Source: Oscillospiraceae bacterium | Lineage (GTDB): Bacteria > Bacillota > Clostridia > Oscillospirales > UBA929 | Direction of reading: 5' to 3' | Assembly: GCA_009782215.1 (NCBI GenBank) | Contig: WRKO01000011.1 | Location: 1 to 64,000, forward strand | Length of the DNA: 64,000 nt | Shown here: piece by piece, positions 52,961 through 62,412 of the stretch | How positions within the stretch are numbered: position 1 is the first letter of the stretch | Layout of the letters: each line of letters begins with the position of its first letter | Notes under the pieces: model-generated | The model's input: only the letters and a program-made list of their open reading frames with translations | What the model was told of the DNA's origin: nothing | The model's database searches: none | Translations under genes and position numbers: made by a program

Positions 52961-53443
52961 CTACAGCCCCATCACCAGAATCAGCCCCAGCAGAATCAAA
53001 AGCTCATCGTCGTCGCCTTCCAGCGACATGAACAGCAAAATCAGCGCCATCAGGATGTCGCCCGCGTCCCAGTCGATGGAAAAGCTCTTGAGCAGCTTTG
53101 TAATCCCGCCGCCGCCGGAGCGCAGGATGTCCGCGATGCCGCCGAGGCTGCCCAAGCTGCCGAGGTTCAGCCCGCCGCCCGAGCCGCCTCGGCGCGAACG
53201 GGTCTGGCCGCCGCCGAGCAGGGACTCCAGAAAATTGCGCTGCGCCGGGGTGACGGCGGCCGCGGCAGGTGGAAACGCTTGCGCCACGGTCTGTTCCGCC
53301 GGTTCGGACGGAGGATCCGGCGGCGGCGGGGGCGGCGGTTCCGGCATGGCGCCCGGCGGCGGAACGGCGCCGCCGCCGCTGTTGAGCGACAGGCGGTTGC
53401 TCATCGGGTCGAACGGGCGGTATCCCGCGTAGCGGCTGTACAT
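52961..53443 (-). CDS. uncharacterised protein with DILM-type hydrophobic tail
   Basis: 160 residues: Tyr/Pro-rich start, Pro run (about 34-45), Gly-rich centre, and a C-terminal segment WDAGDILMALILLFMSLEGDDDELLILLGLILVMG. Similar DIL(L/M)xL...D(E/D)LLIxLGL tails are common in small clostridial proteins of unknown role. GGAGGG lies before the ATG, overlapping the end of the next gene. Last of a three-gene set. Confidence 0.7.
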   Translation of the reverse strand: MYSRYAGYRPFDPMSNRLSLNSGGGAVPPPGAMPEPPPPPPPDPPSEPAEQTVAQAFPPAAAAVTPAQRNFLESLLGGGQTRSRRGGSGGGLNLGSLGSLGGIADILRSGGGGITKLLKSFSIDWDAGDILMALILLFMSLEGDDDELLILLGLILVMGL

Positions 53444-53444
53444 C

Positions 53445-53813
53445 CTAAGACCCTCCAAACATACCCAAAGCCCGCCTCGCGGCCTTTGACAACTGCAAGA
53501 GCTGTACCGCGCGATCCATCTTCTCCTGCCGCGATTTGCGCACATAGGGGCGGAGCGCCGCCAGAAGCTGGGCGCGGCGGTCGTCCTTGGCCGTCAAATC
53601 GCCCAGCAGGCCGGAGATATGTCCCAGCATCTTCGGGTCAAGCCCCGAAAGCGCGCCCAGCAGCCCCGGATCCAGCCCGCCGCCCGCCGCCGAGGGCGAC
53701 GCTTCCGCCGTTGAGCCCTGCCCTCCCTGCAACCCCTTGGCAAGCTCCGCCACCTGCGCCAGAGCCTCCGGGTTTTGCAGGATTTGGCTCAGTTTTTCGT
53801 CGAAATTATCCAT
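53445..53813 (-). CDS. uncharacterised Gly/Leu-rich helical protein
   Basis: 122 residues. N-terminal DNFDEKLSQILQNPEALAQVAELAKGL, a Gly-rich loop, and basic amphipathic C-terminal helices (RPYVRKSRQEKMDRAVQLLQLSKAARRAL). No known domain recognised. It overlaps the preceding gene by eight bases and touches the next, so the three proteins are probably made together. Confidence 0.65.
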   Translation of the reverse strand: MDNFDEKLSQILQNPEALAQVAELAKGLQGGQGSTAEASPSAAGGGLDPGLLGALSGLDPKMLGHISGLLGDLTAKDDRRAQLLAALRPYVRKSRQEKMDRAVQLLQLSKAARRALGMFGGS

Positions 53814-54084
53814 TTTTCTTTAAGTTCATCACTTGACCGGCCACGGATTGGCCTTCCTTGGTTGCCATCAGCGTTCCGAGCAGCGCCGAGAGCGCCGCCG
53901 TATCGCCCGACGCCGCCTTCGACGCCGCAGCCTTCATTGCTTCGCCCTCCGGCGCGTTGAGCCGCGCCATCAAAGCGCGTCCCTCCGGGCTGTCCATAAT
54001 CCCGGAAATCCGCGCCGTATCGAGGCCCTTGGCCTTTGCCGCACCTAAAAGCCCCTGCGTAAGATTTTTAACGTCCCTACCCAT
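53806..54084 (-). CDS. uncharacterised small helical protein
   Basis: 92 residues, Ala-rich: GLDTARISGIMDSPEGRALMARLNAPEGEAMKAAASKAASGDTAAL...GTLMATKEGQSVAGQVMNL. The SPEGRALMARL phrase resembles that in the neighbour's PEALAQVAELAKGL, suggesting related helical modules. AGGAGG precedes the ATG. First gene of the set; a TATACT -10 lies at about 54107-54112. Confidence 0.65.
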   Translation of the reverse strand: MGRDVKNLTQGLLGAAKAKGLDTARISGIMDSPEGRALMARLNAPEGEAMKAAASKAASGDTAALSALLGTLMATKEGQSVAGQVMNLKKNG

Positions 54085-54135
54085 TTTACACCGCCTCCTG
54101 ATACAGTATATGCCGCGCTAGGAGACGGTTGACAC

Positions 54136-54163
54136 AAAAAAATCGCGCGGTGAAAGCCGCGCG
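54136..54163 (-). terminator. terminator of the hisS-aspS-nifS operon
   Basis: CGCGCGG/CCGCGCG stem with six-base loop followed by A then TTTTTTT on the minus strand. Confidence 0.85.
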
Positions 54164-54199
54164 CGCAAAGCCGCTGATGGGATGGATTGCGGAGAGCCG

Positions 54200-55300
54200 T
54201 CAGCGATTTTGGGAGAGAGCCGGGGATTTTACAGCTTGCGTAATCGCGGTCAGCGCCCTGTCCAGCTCCTCTGCGGTTGTAAGCCTTGAAAAAGACAGGC
54301 GTATCACGCTTTCCGGCGTCCATGCGGGGAGCTTCATGCTTAAAAGGGCGGCGCTCTTTTTCCCGCGGGAGCAGGCCGAGCCTGTCCCGACCAGCACGCC
54401 TTTGTCGGACAGCAGCCGCGCCAAGGCTTCGCCGGCCATGCCGGGATACGCCGCCGACAGGATGGGCGCGTCGTGCGCGGGGATGACTGTCCAGCCGGAC
54501 GATGCGAGGCGTTCGGCTGCATGGCGCGTCAGCTCCGGGTTTACGGGCATCCAAGCCTTGATTGCCGCCGCGAACGCCGCAATCAGCGGCAGTGATTCCG
54601 TGCCGCCGCGCAGGCCGTCCTCCTGTCCGCCGCCGGTGATTTGCGGGACAAGGCGCACGCGGGGGGAAACGGCCAGCGCCCCCACGCCCATCGGCGCGTG
54701 GACTTTGTGGCCGGAAACGGTCAGGAGGTCGATGCCGGATTTGTTGACGCTCACGGGGAATTTCAAAAAGCCCTGCACCGCGTCAACGTGCAGCAAAGCA
54801 TCCTTTCCGCGCAGGATTGCGGCAAGCGCCCCGACGTCCAGCAGCGAGCCCGTCTCCCCCGACACCTGCGTGACGGTGACTAAAAACGTCTCCGCCGTAA
54901 CGGCGTCGGCAACGTCCTCCGGGTGGATGCGCCCGTCGGCGCGGGGCGGCACCGTGGAGACGGTAAAGCCTTTGGCTTTCAGCGCCGAGAGGGTGTTTAT
55001 TGTGGCGGGATGCTCGAAGGCCGTTGTGACGATGTGTTTTTTCGATTTTGCGAAAACGTCGGCCGTGCCGCGCAAAGCGAGGTTTATTCCCTCCGTTCCG
55101 CCCGACGTGAACACCACCCGCTCGCAGTCCAGCGCGTCCCGCAGAACCCTCCGAGCGTCCTCCAAGTAAGCCCGCGCCGCCCGTCCCGCCGCGTGGGGCG
55201 ACGACGGATTGCCGAGCGAGAGCGCGTCAAGGAACGCCAGACGCGCTTCGGCGCAGACGGGGGTATTGGCGGCGTTGTCAAGGCGGATGGCGTCTGTCAC
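54200..55300 (-). CDS. cysteine desulfurase (NifS/IscS-like)
   Basis: 366 residues. PLP-dependent fold type I: VVFTSGGTEGINLAL, LLHVDAVQGF, the PLP-Lys in SGHKVHAPMG, and the persulfide Cys in GTGSACSRGKKS on a short loop. It supplies sulfur for Fe-S clusters or tRNA thiolation. GTG start in GTGA overlap with aspS. No IscU partner nearby; tRNA-synthetase context may hint at tRNA modification. Confidence 0.93.
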   Translation of the reverse strand: MTDAIRLDNAANTPVCAEARLAFLDALSLGNPSSPHAAGRAARAYLEDARRVLRDALDCERVVFTSGGTEGINLALRGTADVFAKSKKHIVTTAFEHPATINTLSALKAKGFTVSTVPPRADGRIHPEDVADAVTAETFLVTVTQVSGETGSLLDVGALAAILRGKDALLHVDAVQGFLKFPVSVNKSGIDLLTVSGHKVHAPMGVGALAVSPRVRLVPQITGGGQEDGLRGGTESLPLIAAFAAAIKAWMPVNPELTRHAAERLASSGWTVIPAHDAPILSAAYPGMAGEALARLLSDKGVLVGTGSACSRGKKSAALLSMKLPAWTPESVIRLSFSRLTTAEELDRALTAITQAVKSPALSQNR

Positions 55301-57015
55301 TGCGCGCTCTCTATGCTCAATTCCTTCAGCAGCGCCGCGTCTACCGCCGACGGGCAGCCGGTCATCGGCTCGACGGCGGATTGCGTTTTGGGGAAGGCGA
55401 CGACGTCGCGGATGTTGGCGGTTTGGCAGAGCAGCATGACCAGCCGGTCGAACCCGAAGCCGATGCCGCCGTGCGGCGGCACGCCGTAGGAAAAGGCTTT
55501 CAGCATATGCCCGAAGCGGCGTTCGGCTTCATCCGCAGGGATGCCCAGCAATTCAAATATCCGGGACTGCAAGCCGGCGTCGTGGATGCGTATGGAGCCG
55601 GAGCAAAGCTCGTAGCCGTTGCACACCATGTCGTATCCCTTGGAGCGGACTGGGGATAAATCCTTTTGCGCCAGCAGTGGGATATCCGCATCCATCGGGG
55701 AGGTGAACAGATGCTGCGCGGCGACAAAGCGCGCTTCCTCCTCGCTCCACTCAAACAGGGGGAATTCGGTTATCCAGAGGAAATTATATTGGCCGGAATC
55801 AAGGAGGCCCAGTCTCCTCGCGCACTCCAAGCGTAGCGCCCCCAAAGCGGTCTGGGTCAGGCGTTTGTTGTCGTCGGCGACGGCAAAGAGGGTGGCGCCG
55901 GGGGCAAAGCCCGTATGCCCGTAAATGGCGGCAAGCTCCGTTTCGGTGAGAAATTTGGCGAAGCTCGAGCTCTCCGCCTTGTGCCACGCCAGTCCCTTGA
56001 CGTTCAGCCCCTTGACAAATTCGGTCAGCGCGTCGATTTCCTTGCGGGTGAACTCGTGGTCAACGACGATGCACCGCACGTTTTGGGCGCCGGCGAAAAC
56101 GCCGAAGCCGCAGTTTCTTGTGAGGGCGGTCAAATCCTTTAGCTCGAATCCGAAACGGGTATCGGGCTTGTCGCTGCCGTAGCGCTCCATCGCCTCGCGC
56201 CACGTCAGGCGCGTGAACGGGAGCGGGAGGGTGACGCCGAACGCGCCGAACAGATGGGCAATCATCCCCTCGTTGAGGGTGTAAATGTCCTCTAAATCCA
56301 CGAAGCTCATTTCAATGTCGAGCTGCGCGAACTCCGGCTGACGGTCGGCGCGGAGATCCTCGTCGCGGGCGCAGCGGGCGAATTGGAAATACTTATCCAT
56401 CCCCGCCACCATTAAAAGCTGCTTGTATTGCTGCGGCGATTGAGGCAGGGCGTAAAACTTGCCCTTGTGGAGGCGGGAGGGGACGATATAGTCGCGGCTG
56501 CCTTCGGGGGTGGAGGCGGTCAGTATCGGCGTTTCAATCTCGCAGAAGCCGTTCAAGTCCATATACTGCCGGATGACCTGCATGGCGCGGTGGCGCGTTC
56601 TCAGATTGCGCTGCAGCGCCGGGCGGCGCAGGTCAAGGTAGCGGTATTCCAGCCGCAAAAGCTCGTTGGCTTTGGTGTCGTCCTCGATTTCAAACGGCGG
56701 CGTTTGGGCGCGGGACAGCACCTTCAGCCCGGTGACCTCAATCTCTATCTCGCCGGTCGGAATGTTGGGGTTTTTGCTGGAGCGTTCCCGCACCGTTCCG
56801 GTTACGGCGAGGCACCATTCGCTCCGCGTCTGCGCCGCCTCGGCGGACAGAGGGTTGTCCGCGTCAAATACGCATTGCGCCGGGCCTTCCCGGTCGCGCA
56901 AATCAATGAAGACCAGCCCGCCCAAGTCGCGGGAGCGCTGCACCCAGCCGCAGACCGTGACGGTTTGGCCGATATGCGCGGGGCGCAGTTCCCCGCAATA
57001 ATGTGTTCTCAGCAT
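55297..57015 (-). CDS. aspS: aspartyl-tRNA synthetase
   Basis: 572 residues. OB-fold anticodon domain (VTVCGWVQRSRDLGGLVFIDLRDREG), class II motif 2 (FQFARCARDEDLRADRQPEFAQLD), bacterial GAD insertion, and motif 3 GGIGFGFDRLVMLL. ATG 57015 has AGGTGG upstream and overlaps the hisS stop by seven bases. Adjacent hisS-aspS order is conserved in Firmicutes. Confidence 0.97.
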   Translation of the reverse strand: MLRTHYCGELRPAHIGQTVTVCGWVQRSRDLGGLVFIDLRDREGPAQCVFDADNPLSAEAAQTRSEWCLAVTGTVRERSSKNPNIPTGEIEIEVTGLKVLSRAQTPPFEIEDDTKANELLRLEYRYLDLRRPALQRNLRTRHRAMQVIRQYMDLNGFCEIETPILTASTPEGSRDYIVPSRLHKGKFYALPQSPQQYKQLLMVAGMDKYFQFARCARDEDLRADRQPEFAQLDIEMSFVDLEDIYTLNEGMIAHLFGAFGVTLPLPFTRLTWREAMERYGSDKPDTRFGFELKDLTALTRNCGFGVFAGAQNVRCIVVDHEFTRKEIDALTEFVKGLNVKGLAWHKAESSSFAKFLTETELAAIYGHTGFAPGATLFAVADDNKRLTQTALGALRLECARRLGLLDSGQYNFLWITEFPLFEWSEEEARFVAAQHLFTSPMDADIPLLAQKDLSPVRSKGYDMVCNGYELCSGSIRIHDAGLQSRIFELLGIPADEAERRFGHMLKAFSYGVPPHGGIGFGFDRLVMLLCQTANIRDVVAFPKTQSAVEPMTGCPSAVDAALLKELSIESAQ

Positions 57016-58283
57016 TCCAGTTCCACCTCGCTTAAAATATGAAGGGTTTTGGCGATATCCGCGGCGCTCGCCCCGCAGCCCATTACGTCTCCCGTGCGCA
57101 TATCCTTCAGGTTTATCCGGCCGGTTTCCAGCTCCGTGTCTCCAATGACGGCGCTGAAATGTCCGCCGCGCTTGTCCGCGTATTTCATCTGCGCTTTTAG
57201 CCCGCGCCCGCACAAGTCCGTTTCCGCCGTGACGCCCAGCCGGCGCAGTTCGTGGCACAGCTTTGCGCAAATCTTCGCCGCCGCCGCGCCCATCGGGGCG
57301 AGATAGACGGACGGGGTGGCCTCATCCGGCAGGATGACGCCCTTCGCCTCCATCGCCAGCAGCAGACGTTCCAGCCCCATGCCAAACCCCAGCGCCGGGG
57401 TGGGCGGGCCGCCCAGCTCCCCGGTCAGGCCGTCGTACCGCCCGCCGGCGCAAACGGCGCCCTGCGCGCCGATTTCGCGTGAGATAAACTCAAAGACCGT
57501 CCCTGTGTAGTAGTCAAAGCCCCGCACAATGCGCGAATCACGGACATACGGGACGCCCATCTCGTCCAAAAGGCTCTCCAGCCGCCCAAAAAAGTCGGCG
57601 CACTCCGGGCAAAGGCAATCCACGGCGGCGGGCGCGTCGGACGCGGCGGCGGCGCAGGTTTCTACCTTGCAGTCCAGCACCCGCATCGGGTTGCGCTCCA
57701 AACGAGTCTTGCAGGTTTCGCATAAATGAGAGACACGATCATCCAGCCACGCGCGGAGGTTTTTTTGATAGTCCGGGCGGCACTTCTTACAGCCGATGGA
57801 GTTGAGGTGCAGGGAGACGTCCAAATCTTGCAGGATGCTTTGCGCCAGCGCGATGATTTCCGCGTCGGCCTGCGGCTCGGACGCGCCGAAGCACTCGGCG
57901 CCGAACTGTACATGCTGGCGGTAACGCCCTTTTTGCGGCTTCTCATAGCGGAAATTGGGCGCGATGTAGAAGCATTTGAACGGCAGAAGGGACATATGCA
58001 GCCCGTGTTCGATGAAGGCGCGCGCCGCGGACGCCGTACCCTCGGGGCGCAGGGTCAGCGAGCGCCCGTCTTTGTCCGAAAAGGTGTACATCTCCTTTTG
58101 CACGACGTCGCCCGTCTCCCCCATGCCGCGCAGGAAAAGCTCGGTATGCTCAAAGACGGGGAAGCGGATTTCCCCGTATCCGTACAGCGCGGCGGCGGCG
58201 CGGAGCTTATTCTCCAGCGCTTGCCATCTGCGCGTTTCATTCGGCAAGAGGTCATAGGTGCCGCGCGGCGCTGAAATTTTCAT
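57009..58283 (-). CDS. hisS: histidyl-tRNA synthetase
   Basis: 424 residues. PRGTYDLLP start, motif 2 FRYEKPQKGRYRQHVQFGAE, the HisA motif GGRYDGL and YYTGTVFEF, and a C-terminal anticodon domain. Contains a Cys-rich insertion CKKCRPDY...CETC...CPEC (about 165-230) that may bind a metal. ATG 58283 follows GGAGGGG and overlaps the M20 peptidase stop (ATGA). Confidence 0.96.
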   Translation of the reverse strand: MKISAPRGTYDLLPNETRRWQALENKLRAAAALYGYGEIRFPVFEHTELFLRGMGETGDVVQKEMYTFSDKDGRSLTLRPEGTASAARAFIEHGLHMSLLPFKCFYIAPNFRYEKPQKGRYRQHVQFGAECFGASEPQADAEIIALAQSILQDLDVSLHLNSIGCKKCRPDYQKNLRAWLDDRVSHLCETCKTRLERNPMRVLDCKVETCAAAASDAPAAVDCLCPECADFFGRLESLLDEMGVPYVRDSRIVRGFDYYTGTVFEFISREIGAQGAVCAGGRYDGLTGELGGPPTPALGFGMGLERLLLAMEAKGVILPDEATPSVYLAPMGAAAAKICAKLCHELRRLGVTAETDLCGRGLKAQMKYADKRGGHFSAVIGDTELETGRINLKDMRTGDVMGCGASAADIAKTLHILSEVELEC

Positions 58284-59746
58284 TCGGTATCCCCTCCGAT
58301 ATCGCAAAAACGTTCTATAACCCGCCGATAAAACGCGACGGCGGCGCCCAGAGAGGCCACGGCTACACGCTCGTTTTCAGCATGGATGGTGGCCAGTTCG
58401 TCAGACGTGAGAATAAACGGCGAGAAACGCAGGACGGCATCGGAGAAGGGCACGTAGTGCCGCGCGTCCGTTGCTCCGCAGTAAAGGCCCGGCACAACGG
58501 GGATGCCGGGGAACACATCGCCCACGGCGCGGGAGAGGGTTTTGAAGGCCGCGCCCCTGTAGTCGGAGGGGTCAAGAGCGGCTTGCTCAAAAACGACGTC
58601 GGCTTTCACGCCCAAATCACGGGTCAGCGCTTTAATCCAAGCGAGAAGCTCTTCGGCGCTGTCGCCCGGCAGCAGGCGGATGTTGAAGGTGGCTTCGGCG
58701 GACGCGGGCAGTACGTTGTGCGCGATGCCTCCGCTGATGAGGGTCGCCGCGACGGTCGTTCTCGCCAGCGCGGCGGTTCGGTCGTCGGAGCAGAGCCGCT
58801 TGAGCAGTTTCTTTCCGTACAGGCGCGGGGACGCGATGTAGCGCCGCAGAGACGCGTCCAGCCACGGGGCGATTTGCCGGATGTTGTCGCGCATCAGCGG
58901 GATGAGACGGGCGGGGCGGGGCCGGAACCCGATGCGGCAGACCGCTTCGCAGAGAAGGCTTGCCGCCGTGCGTTCGGGAGGGCGGGAGGAATGGCCGCCG
59001 GGAGCGGAGACGGAGAGCCTGACGTTCATCATTCCCTTTTCGGCGGCGCATACGTCCGCCGTCGGTTTGCCGACGGGAAAAGCCGCGTCGGAGATAAACC
59101 CGCCTTCGTCCAGCACGAGGGAGAAGCGGATGCCCTGATTGGAAAAATACCGGGCAAGGAGCTTCGCCCCTTCGGCGCCGCCCAATTCCTCGTCGTGTCC
59201 CAGCGCCAGATAAATGTCGCGGTCGGGGGTGAAGCCGCGCTCAAACAGGCTTTCCAGCGCCGTGAAAAGGCAGACGACCACGTTTTTGCAGTCCAGTGCG
59301 CCCCGTCCCCAGACAAATCCATTTTCAATCCGGCCCTCAAACGGGGGGACGCGCCAAGGCCCTTCTGCGGGAACCACATCGAGGTGGCCGCAGAGGAGAA
59401 TGGGGTCGGCGGAGGGGTGGGCGGCAGGCCATTTGAAAATGGAGGAGAACCCCGAGGCCTGCTCGGAAATCATATGCTCATGGCACTTGGGGAAACGGTC
59501 GCGGAAAATCTTTCGCAAGGCGACCCATTGGGTAAAGTCGCGCTGTGTGACGTCGGGGTATGATACCGTTTGGCAGCGGATGGCCTCCGCCAGCGCGTCC
59601 GCCGCGCGTTCGGCCTCTTCGGGACTGTATTCGGGAAGGCCGGGCTCCGCCGCCGGCGCCGCCGGGATTTTGCGAAGCAAAAGCAACGCCGCCGCAATCA
59701 GAAGCAGCGCCGGCACGGCAATCCCCGCGATATACAAATAGTCCAT
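58280..59746 (-). CDS. M20-family metallopeptidase, membrane-anchored
   Basis: 488 residues. One N-terminal TM helix (residues 4-26) then an M20 domain: metal ligand His in LCGHLDVVP, bridging Asp in GRGALDCKN, catalytic Glu in GHDEELGG, and an Asp in LVLDEGGF. It resembles the PM20D1/CPS1 group that hydrolyses (or synthesises) N-acyl amino acids or dipeptides. The membrane-anchored form probably acts outside the cell. First gene of the run with hisS. Confidence 0.9.
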   Translation of the reverse strand: MDYLYIAGIAVPALLLIAAALLLLRKIPAAPAAEPGLPEYSPEEAERAADALAEAIRCQTVSYPDVTQRDFTQWVALRKIFRDRFPKCHEHMISEQASGFSSIFKWPAAHPSADPILLCGHLDVVPAEGPWRVPPFEGRIENGFVWGRGALDCKNVVVCLFTALESLFERGFTPDRDIYLALGHDEELGGAEGAKLLARYFSNQGIRFSLVLDEGGFISDAAFPVGKPTADVCAAEKGMMNVRLSVSAPGGHSSRPPERTAASLLCEAVCRIGFRPRPARLIPLMRDNIRQIAPWLDASLRRYIASPRLYGKKLLKRLCSDDRTAALARTTVAATLISGGIAHNVLPASAEATFNIRLLPGDSAEELLAWIKALTRDLGVKADVVFEQAALDPSDYRGAAFKTLSRAVGDVFPGIPVVPGLYCGATDARHYVPFSDAVLRFSPFILTSDELATIHAENERVAVASLGAAVAFYRRVIERFCDIGGDTE

Positions 59747-59778
59747 TCAAACGCTTCCTTCGAGATAATGCTTATTTT

Positions 59779-60078
59779 CTACGGTGTACAATCTTCTGAT
59801 AATACTGCTAAATTCCATTCGTAAATTTCGGAGCGGTAAAATCCCTTTTCTATAATCGGGTCATTTTGGGCAACTTTTTGAGCCTCCTCAATGTTTTGAG
59901 CTTCAAAAAGGCACATTCCTCCATCTATATTTGAAAACCCGCCGCCTAAGAAATATCGCTCTTTAGCAATATTCTTTACATAAACTAAATGGTTCTCGAC
60001 ATCCTGACCTGTCATTTCGTTTTCTCCGGTCTTAAAATCGACTCTGACAAATAACTTGCAGCCTTTTTTCAAATGCAT
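59779..60078 (-). CDS. YciI-like small protein
   Basis: 99 residues from ATG 60078 (GGGAGGG upstream). KLFVRVDFKTGENEMTGQDVENHLVYVKNIAKERYFLGGGF...CLFEAQNIEEAQKVAQNDPIIEKGFYRSEIYEW fits the YCII ferredoxin-like fold (VxxxHxxYLxxL...GG...ExxAxxxxxxDPF). AT-rich compared with neighbours. Function unknown. Confidence 0.85.
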   Translation of the reverse strand: MHLKKGCKLFVRVDFKTGENEMTGQDVENHLVYVKNIAKERYFLGGGFSNIDGGMCLFEAQNIEEAQKVAQNDPIIEKGFYRSEIYEWNLAVLSEDCTP

Positions 60079-60207
60079 TATCTGTTCCCTCCCGTACCGA
60101 ATATAAATTTTCTGCGCGACGGACATATAATGTCCCTCTGTCGCGCCCTTCGTCTCCGCGACGCTCATTATATCAGACGGACGCGTCTGTGTAAAGTCCC
60201 GCCCGCC

Positions 60208-62412
60208 TCACAGCGTCAACTGTTCCTCGCCGATGTCCTCCGGCTTGACGGCTGCGCCGACGGCGGGGAGGGAGCGGACGCGGAAACGGGCTTTGTTGAG
60301 GATGCCGCAGCCGTCGGCGGGCTTGACGGCGACGACGCGCTGACGCGGCTTGACCGAGACGACGCCGACGCCTTGGGTGCTGCGCGTCGTCTTGGGTTCC
60401 AGCGACGCCGTGTGGAAGATGACGCAGCGCTTGTCGGAGGTGAAGACCGCCATTTCGGCGTCCTCGCGCAGGACGAGCGCAGCCGTGAGCGGGCTTTTGT
60501 CGGAGTAGGCGTTTTGGAGCTTGCGGCGGTTGGACAGGGTGGCGTAGGAGGACAGCTCGACGCGGGCGGTTCTGCCGTTTTCAAAGAAGAAGAAGATATG
60601 CCCCGCGTAGTCCTCGCCGGGCAGACTGGCAAAGGAAACGGTTTCCCCCTCGTCCATGCCCAGCTTGCTTGGCAGATAGTCGCCGAGAACCGACGCCTTG
60701 GCGTCGTCAAACTCGTGCAGGCGGGCTTTATAGCATTGCTGGCGGTCGGTGAAGACCAGAATCTCGTCCCGGTTGTTCCCTTCCCACTGCAAGGACGGCC
60801 CGTCGCCCTCCTTGTATTTGTGTTCGCCAGACATCCGCAGGGAGAGGGGGGTGATTTTCTTGAGGTATCCCTCACGGGACAAAAAGACATGGACGGGATA
60901 GTCCTCCGCCGTTTCCACAACCTTTTCCTCGGTATGCCCGTAAATCAGCAGCGTTTTGCGCGGCTTGCCGTGTTTTTTGTCAATGGCTTTCAGCTCGTCG
61001 GTGATGATGCGGTCGATTTTCGACGGCGTTTGGAGGGTGTCCTGCAGGTCGGCAAGCTCTGCTTCCAGCGCGGAAACTTCCTCCACCCGCTTGAGGATGT
61101 ATTGTTTGTTGATGTTCCGCAGGCGTATGTCGGCGATGAACGACGCTTGCGTCTCGTCGATGGCGAACGCAATCATCAGGTTGGGGACGACGTCGGATTC
61201 CTCCTCTGTTTCCCGTATGACGCGGATGGCGCGGTCGATATCCAGCAGCACCTTTTGCAGGGCATATAGCAGATGAAGCTTTTCTTTCAGCTTGCCCGCC
61301 TGAAAAAAGACCCGCCGCCGCACGCATTCGCGCCGCCACGCGCACCATTCCTCCAGCACGCCGCGCACAGACAGGACGCGGGGCGTCCCGGCGATTAAGA
61401 GGTTGAAATTGCAGGAAAAGCTGTCCATCAGCGGCGTTTTTTGGAAGAGGAATTTCATCACCTTTTCCGGGTCGGCGCCGCGCTTGAGGTCAACGGTCAG
61501 CTTTAGGCCCGAAAGGTCGGTTTCGTCGCGCATATCGGCGACGTCGCGCAGCTTGCCGTCTTTGATGAGCTTGCCCACGGCGTCGATGATGGCCTCGGCG
61601 GTGGTGGAATAGGGGATTTCAAAAATCTCGATGACGCCCTCTTTGGGGTCGTGCCGCCACCGCGCGCGCACCTTGAACGAGCCGCGCCCGGCGTCATACA
61701 GCGCGCGCATTTCGTCTTGGTCGCAGAGCAGCTCGCCGCCGGTGGGGAAATCGGGCGCGGGCAGGGTTTCCAGTAGGTCGCAGTTTGGGTTTTTCATATA
61801 GCGGACGGCGGTTTGGCACACCTCGGAGAGGTTGAAGCCGCACATCTGGCTTGCCATACCGACCGCGATGCCCTGATTGGCCGACACCAGTACGTTCGGA
61901 AACGCCGTGGGGAGCAGGGACGGCTCGCGCATGGTGTTGTCGTAGTTATCGGTGAAGTCCACGGTGTCGCTGTCGATATCGGCGAAGATTTCCTTGCAGA
62001 TGTCGTCCAGCTTGACCTCGGTGTAGCGCGACGCGGCGTAGGCCATATCGCGGGAATACACCTTGCCGAAGTTGCCCTTGCTGTCCACAAACGGGTGCAG
62101 GAGCGACTCGTTGCCGCGAGCCAGCCGCACCATTGTCTCATAAATGGCGCCCTCGCCGTGCGGGTTGAGCCGCATCGTCTGCCCCACCACGTTGGCGCTC
62201 TTGGTGCGCCCCCCGGTCAGCAGCCCCATCTTGTACATGGTGTAGAGCAGCTTGCGGTGCGACGGCTTAAAGCCGTCAATCTCCGGGATGGCGCGGGAGA
62301 TGATGACGCTCATGGCGTAGGGCATATAGTTCTGCTTGAGCGTTTGGGTTATAGGCTCCTTGCGGAGCGGCGCGTGGGAGAGGGTTACGGGCGCTTTCGG
62401 CTTCTTCGGCAT
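60208..62412 (-). CDS. type II topoisomerase subunit A (ParC/GyrA-like)
   Basis: 734 residues. The catalytic Tyr is Tyr130 in RDMAYAASRYTEVKL; HRKLLYTMYKMG and MRLNPHGEGAIYETMVR form the DNA-gate helices, and C-terminal beta-pinwheel repeats follow. The GyrA-box QRRGGKG is not seen, so a topoisomerase IV-type or clostridial variant is more likely than classical gyrase. Position 88, equivalent to E. coli GyrA Ser83, is Gly, and position 92 (Asp87) is Glu. ATG 62412 is preceded by AGAGGAA. The B subunit ends at 63750 on the same strand with four small genes between. Confidence 0.92.
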   Translation of the reverse strand: MPKKPKAPVTLSHAPLRKEPITQTLKQNYMPYAMSVIISRAIPEIDGFKPSHRKLLYTMYKMGLLTGGRTKSANVVGQTMRLNPHGEGAIYETMVRLARGNESLLHPFVDSKGNFGKVYSRDMAYAASRYTEVKLDDICKEIFADIDSDTVDFTDNYDNTMREPSLLPTAFPNVLVSANQGIAVGMASQMCGFNLSEVCQTAVRYMKNPNCDLLETLPAPDFPTGGELLCDQDEMRALYDAGRGSFKVRARWRHDPKEGVIEIFEIPYSTTAEAIIDAVGKLIKDGKLRDVADMRDETDLSGLKLTVDLKRGADPEKVMKFLFQKTPLMDSFSCNFNLLIAGTPRVLSVRGVLEEWCAWRRECVRRRVFFQAGKLKEKLHLLYALQKVLLDIDRAIRVIRETEEESDVVPNLMIAFAIDETQASFIADIRLRNINKQYILKRVEEVSALEAELADLQDTLQTPSKIDRIITDELKAIDKKHGKPRKTLLIYGHTEEKVVETAEDYPVHVFLSREGYLKKITPLSLRMSGEHKYKEGDGPSLQWEGNNRDEILVFTDRQQCYKARLHEFDDAKASVLGDYLPSKLGMDEGETVSFASLPGEDYAGHIFFFFENGRTARVELSSYATLSNRRKLQNAYSDKSPLTAALVLREDAEMAVFTSDKRCVIFHTASLEPKTTRSTQGVGVVSVKPRQRVVAVKPADGCGILNKARFRVRSLPAVGAAVKPEDIGEEQLTL

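Noticed and set aside
55297..57270. 85-residue N-terminal extension of AspRS
   Set aside because: It overlaps hisS out of frame; the conserved OB-fold begins at ATG 57015.
58382..59563. Plus-strand frame opposite the M20 peptidase
   Set aside because: Shadow; the peptidase's metal motifs define the real strand.
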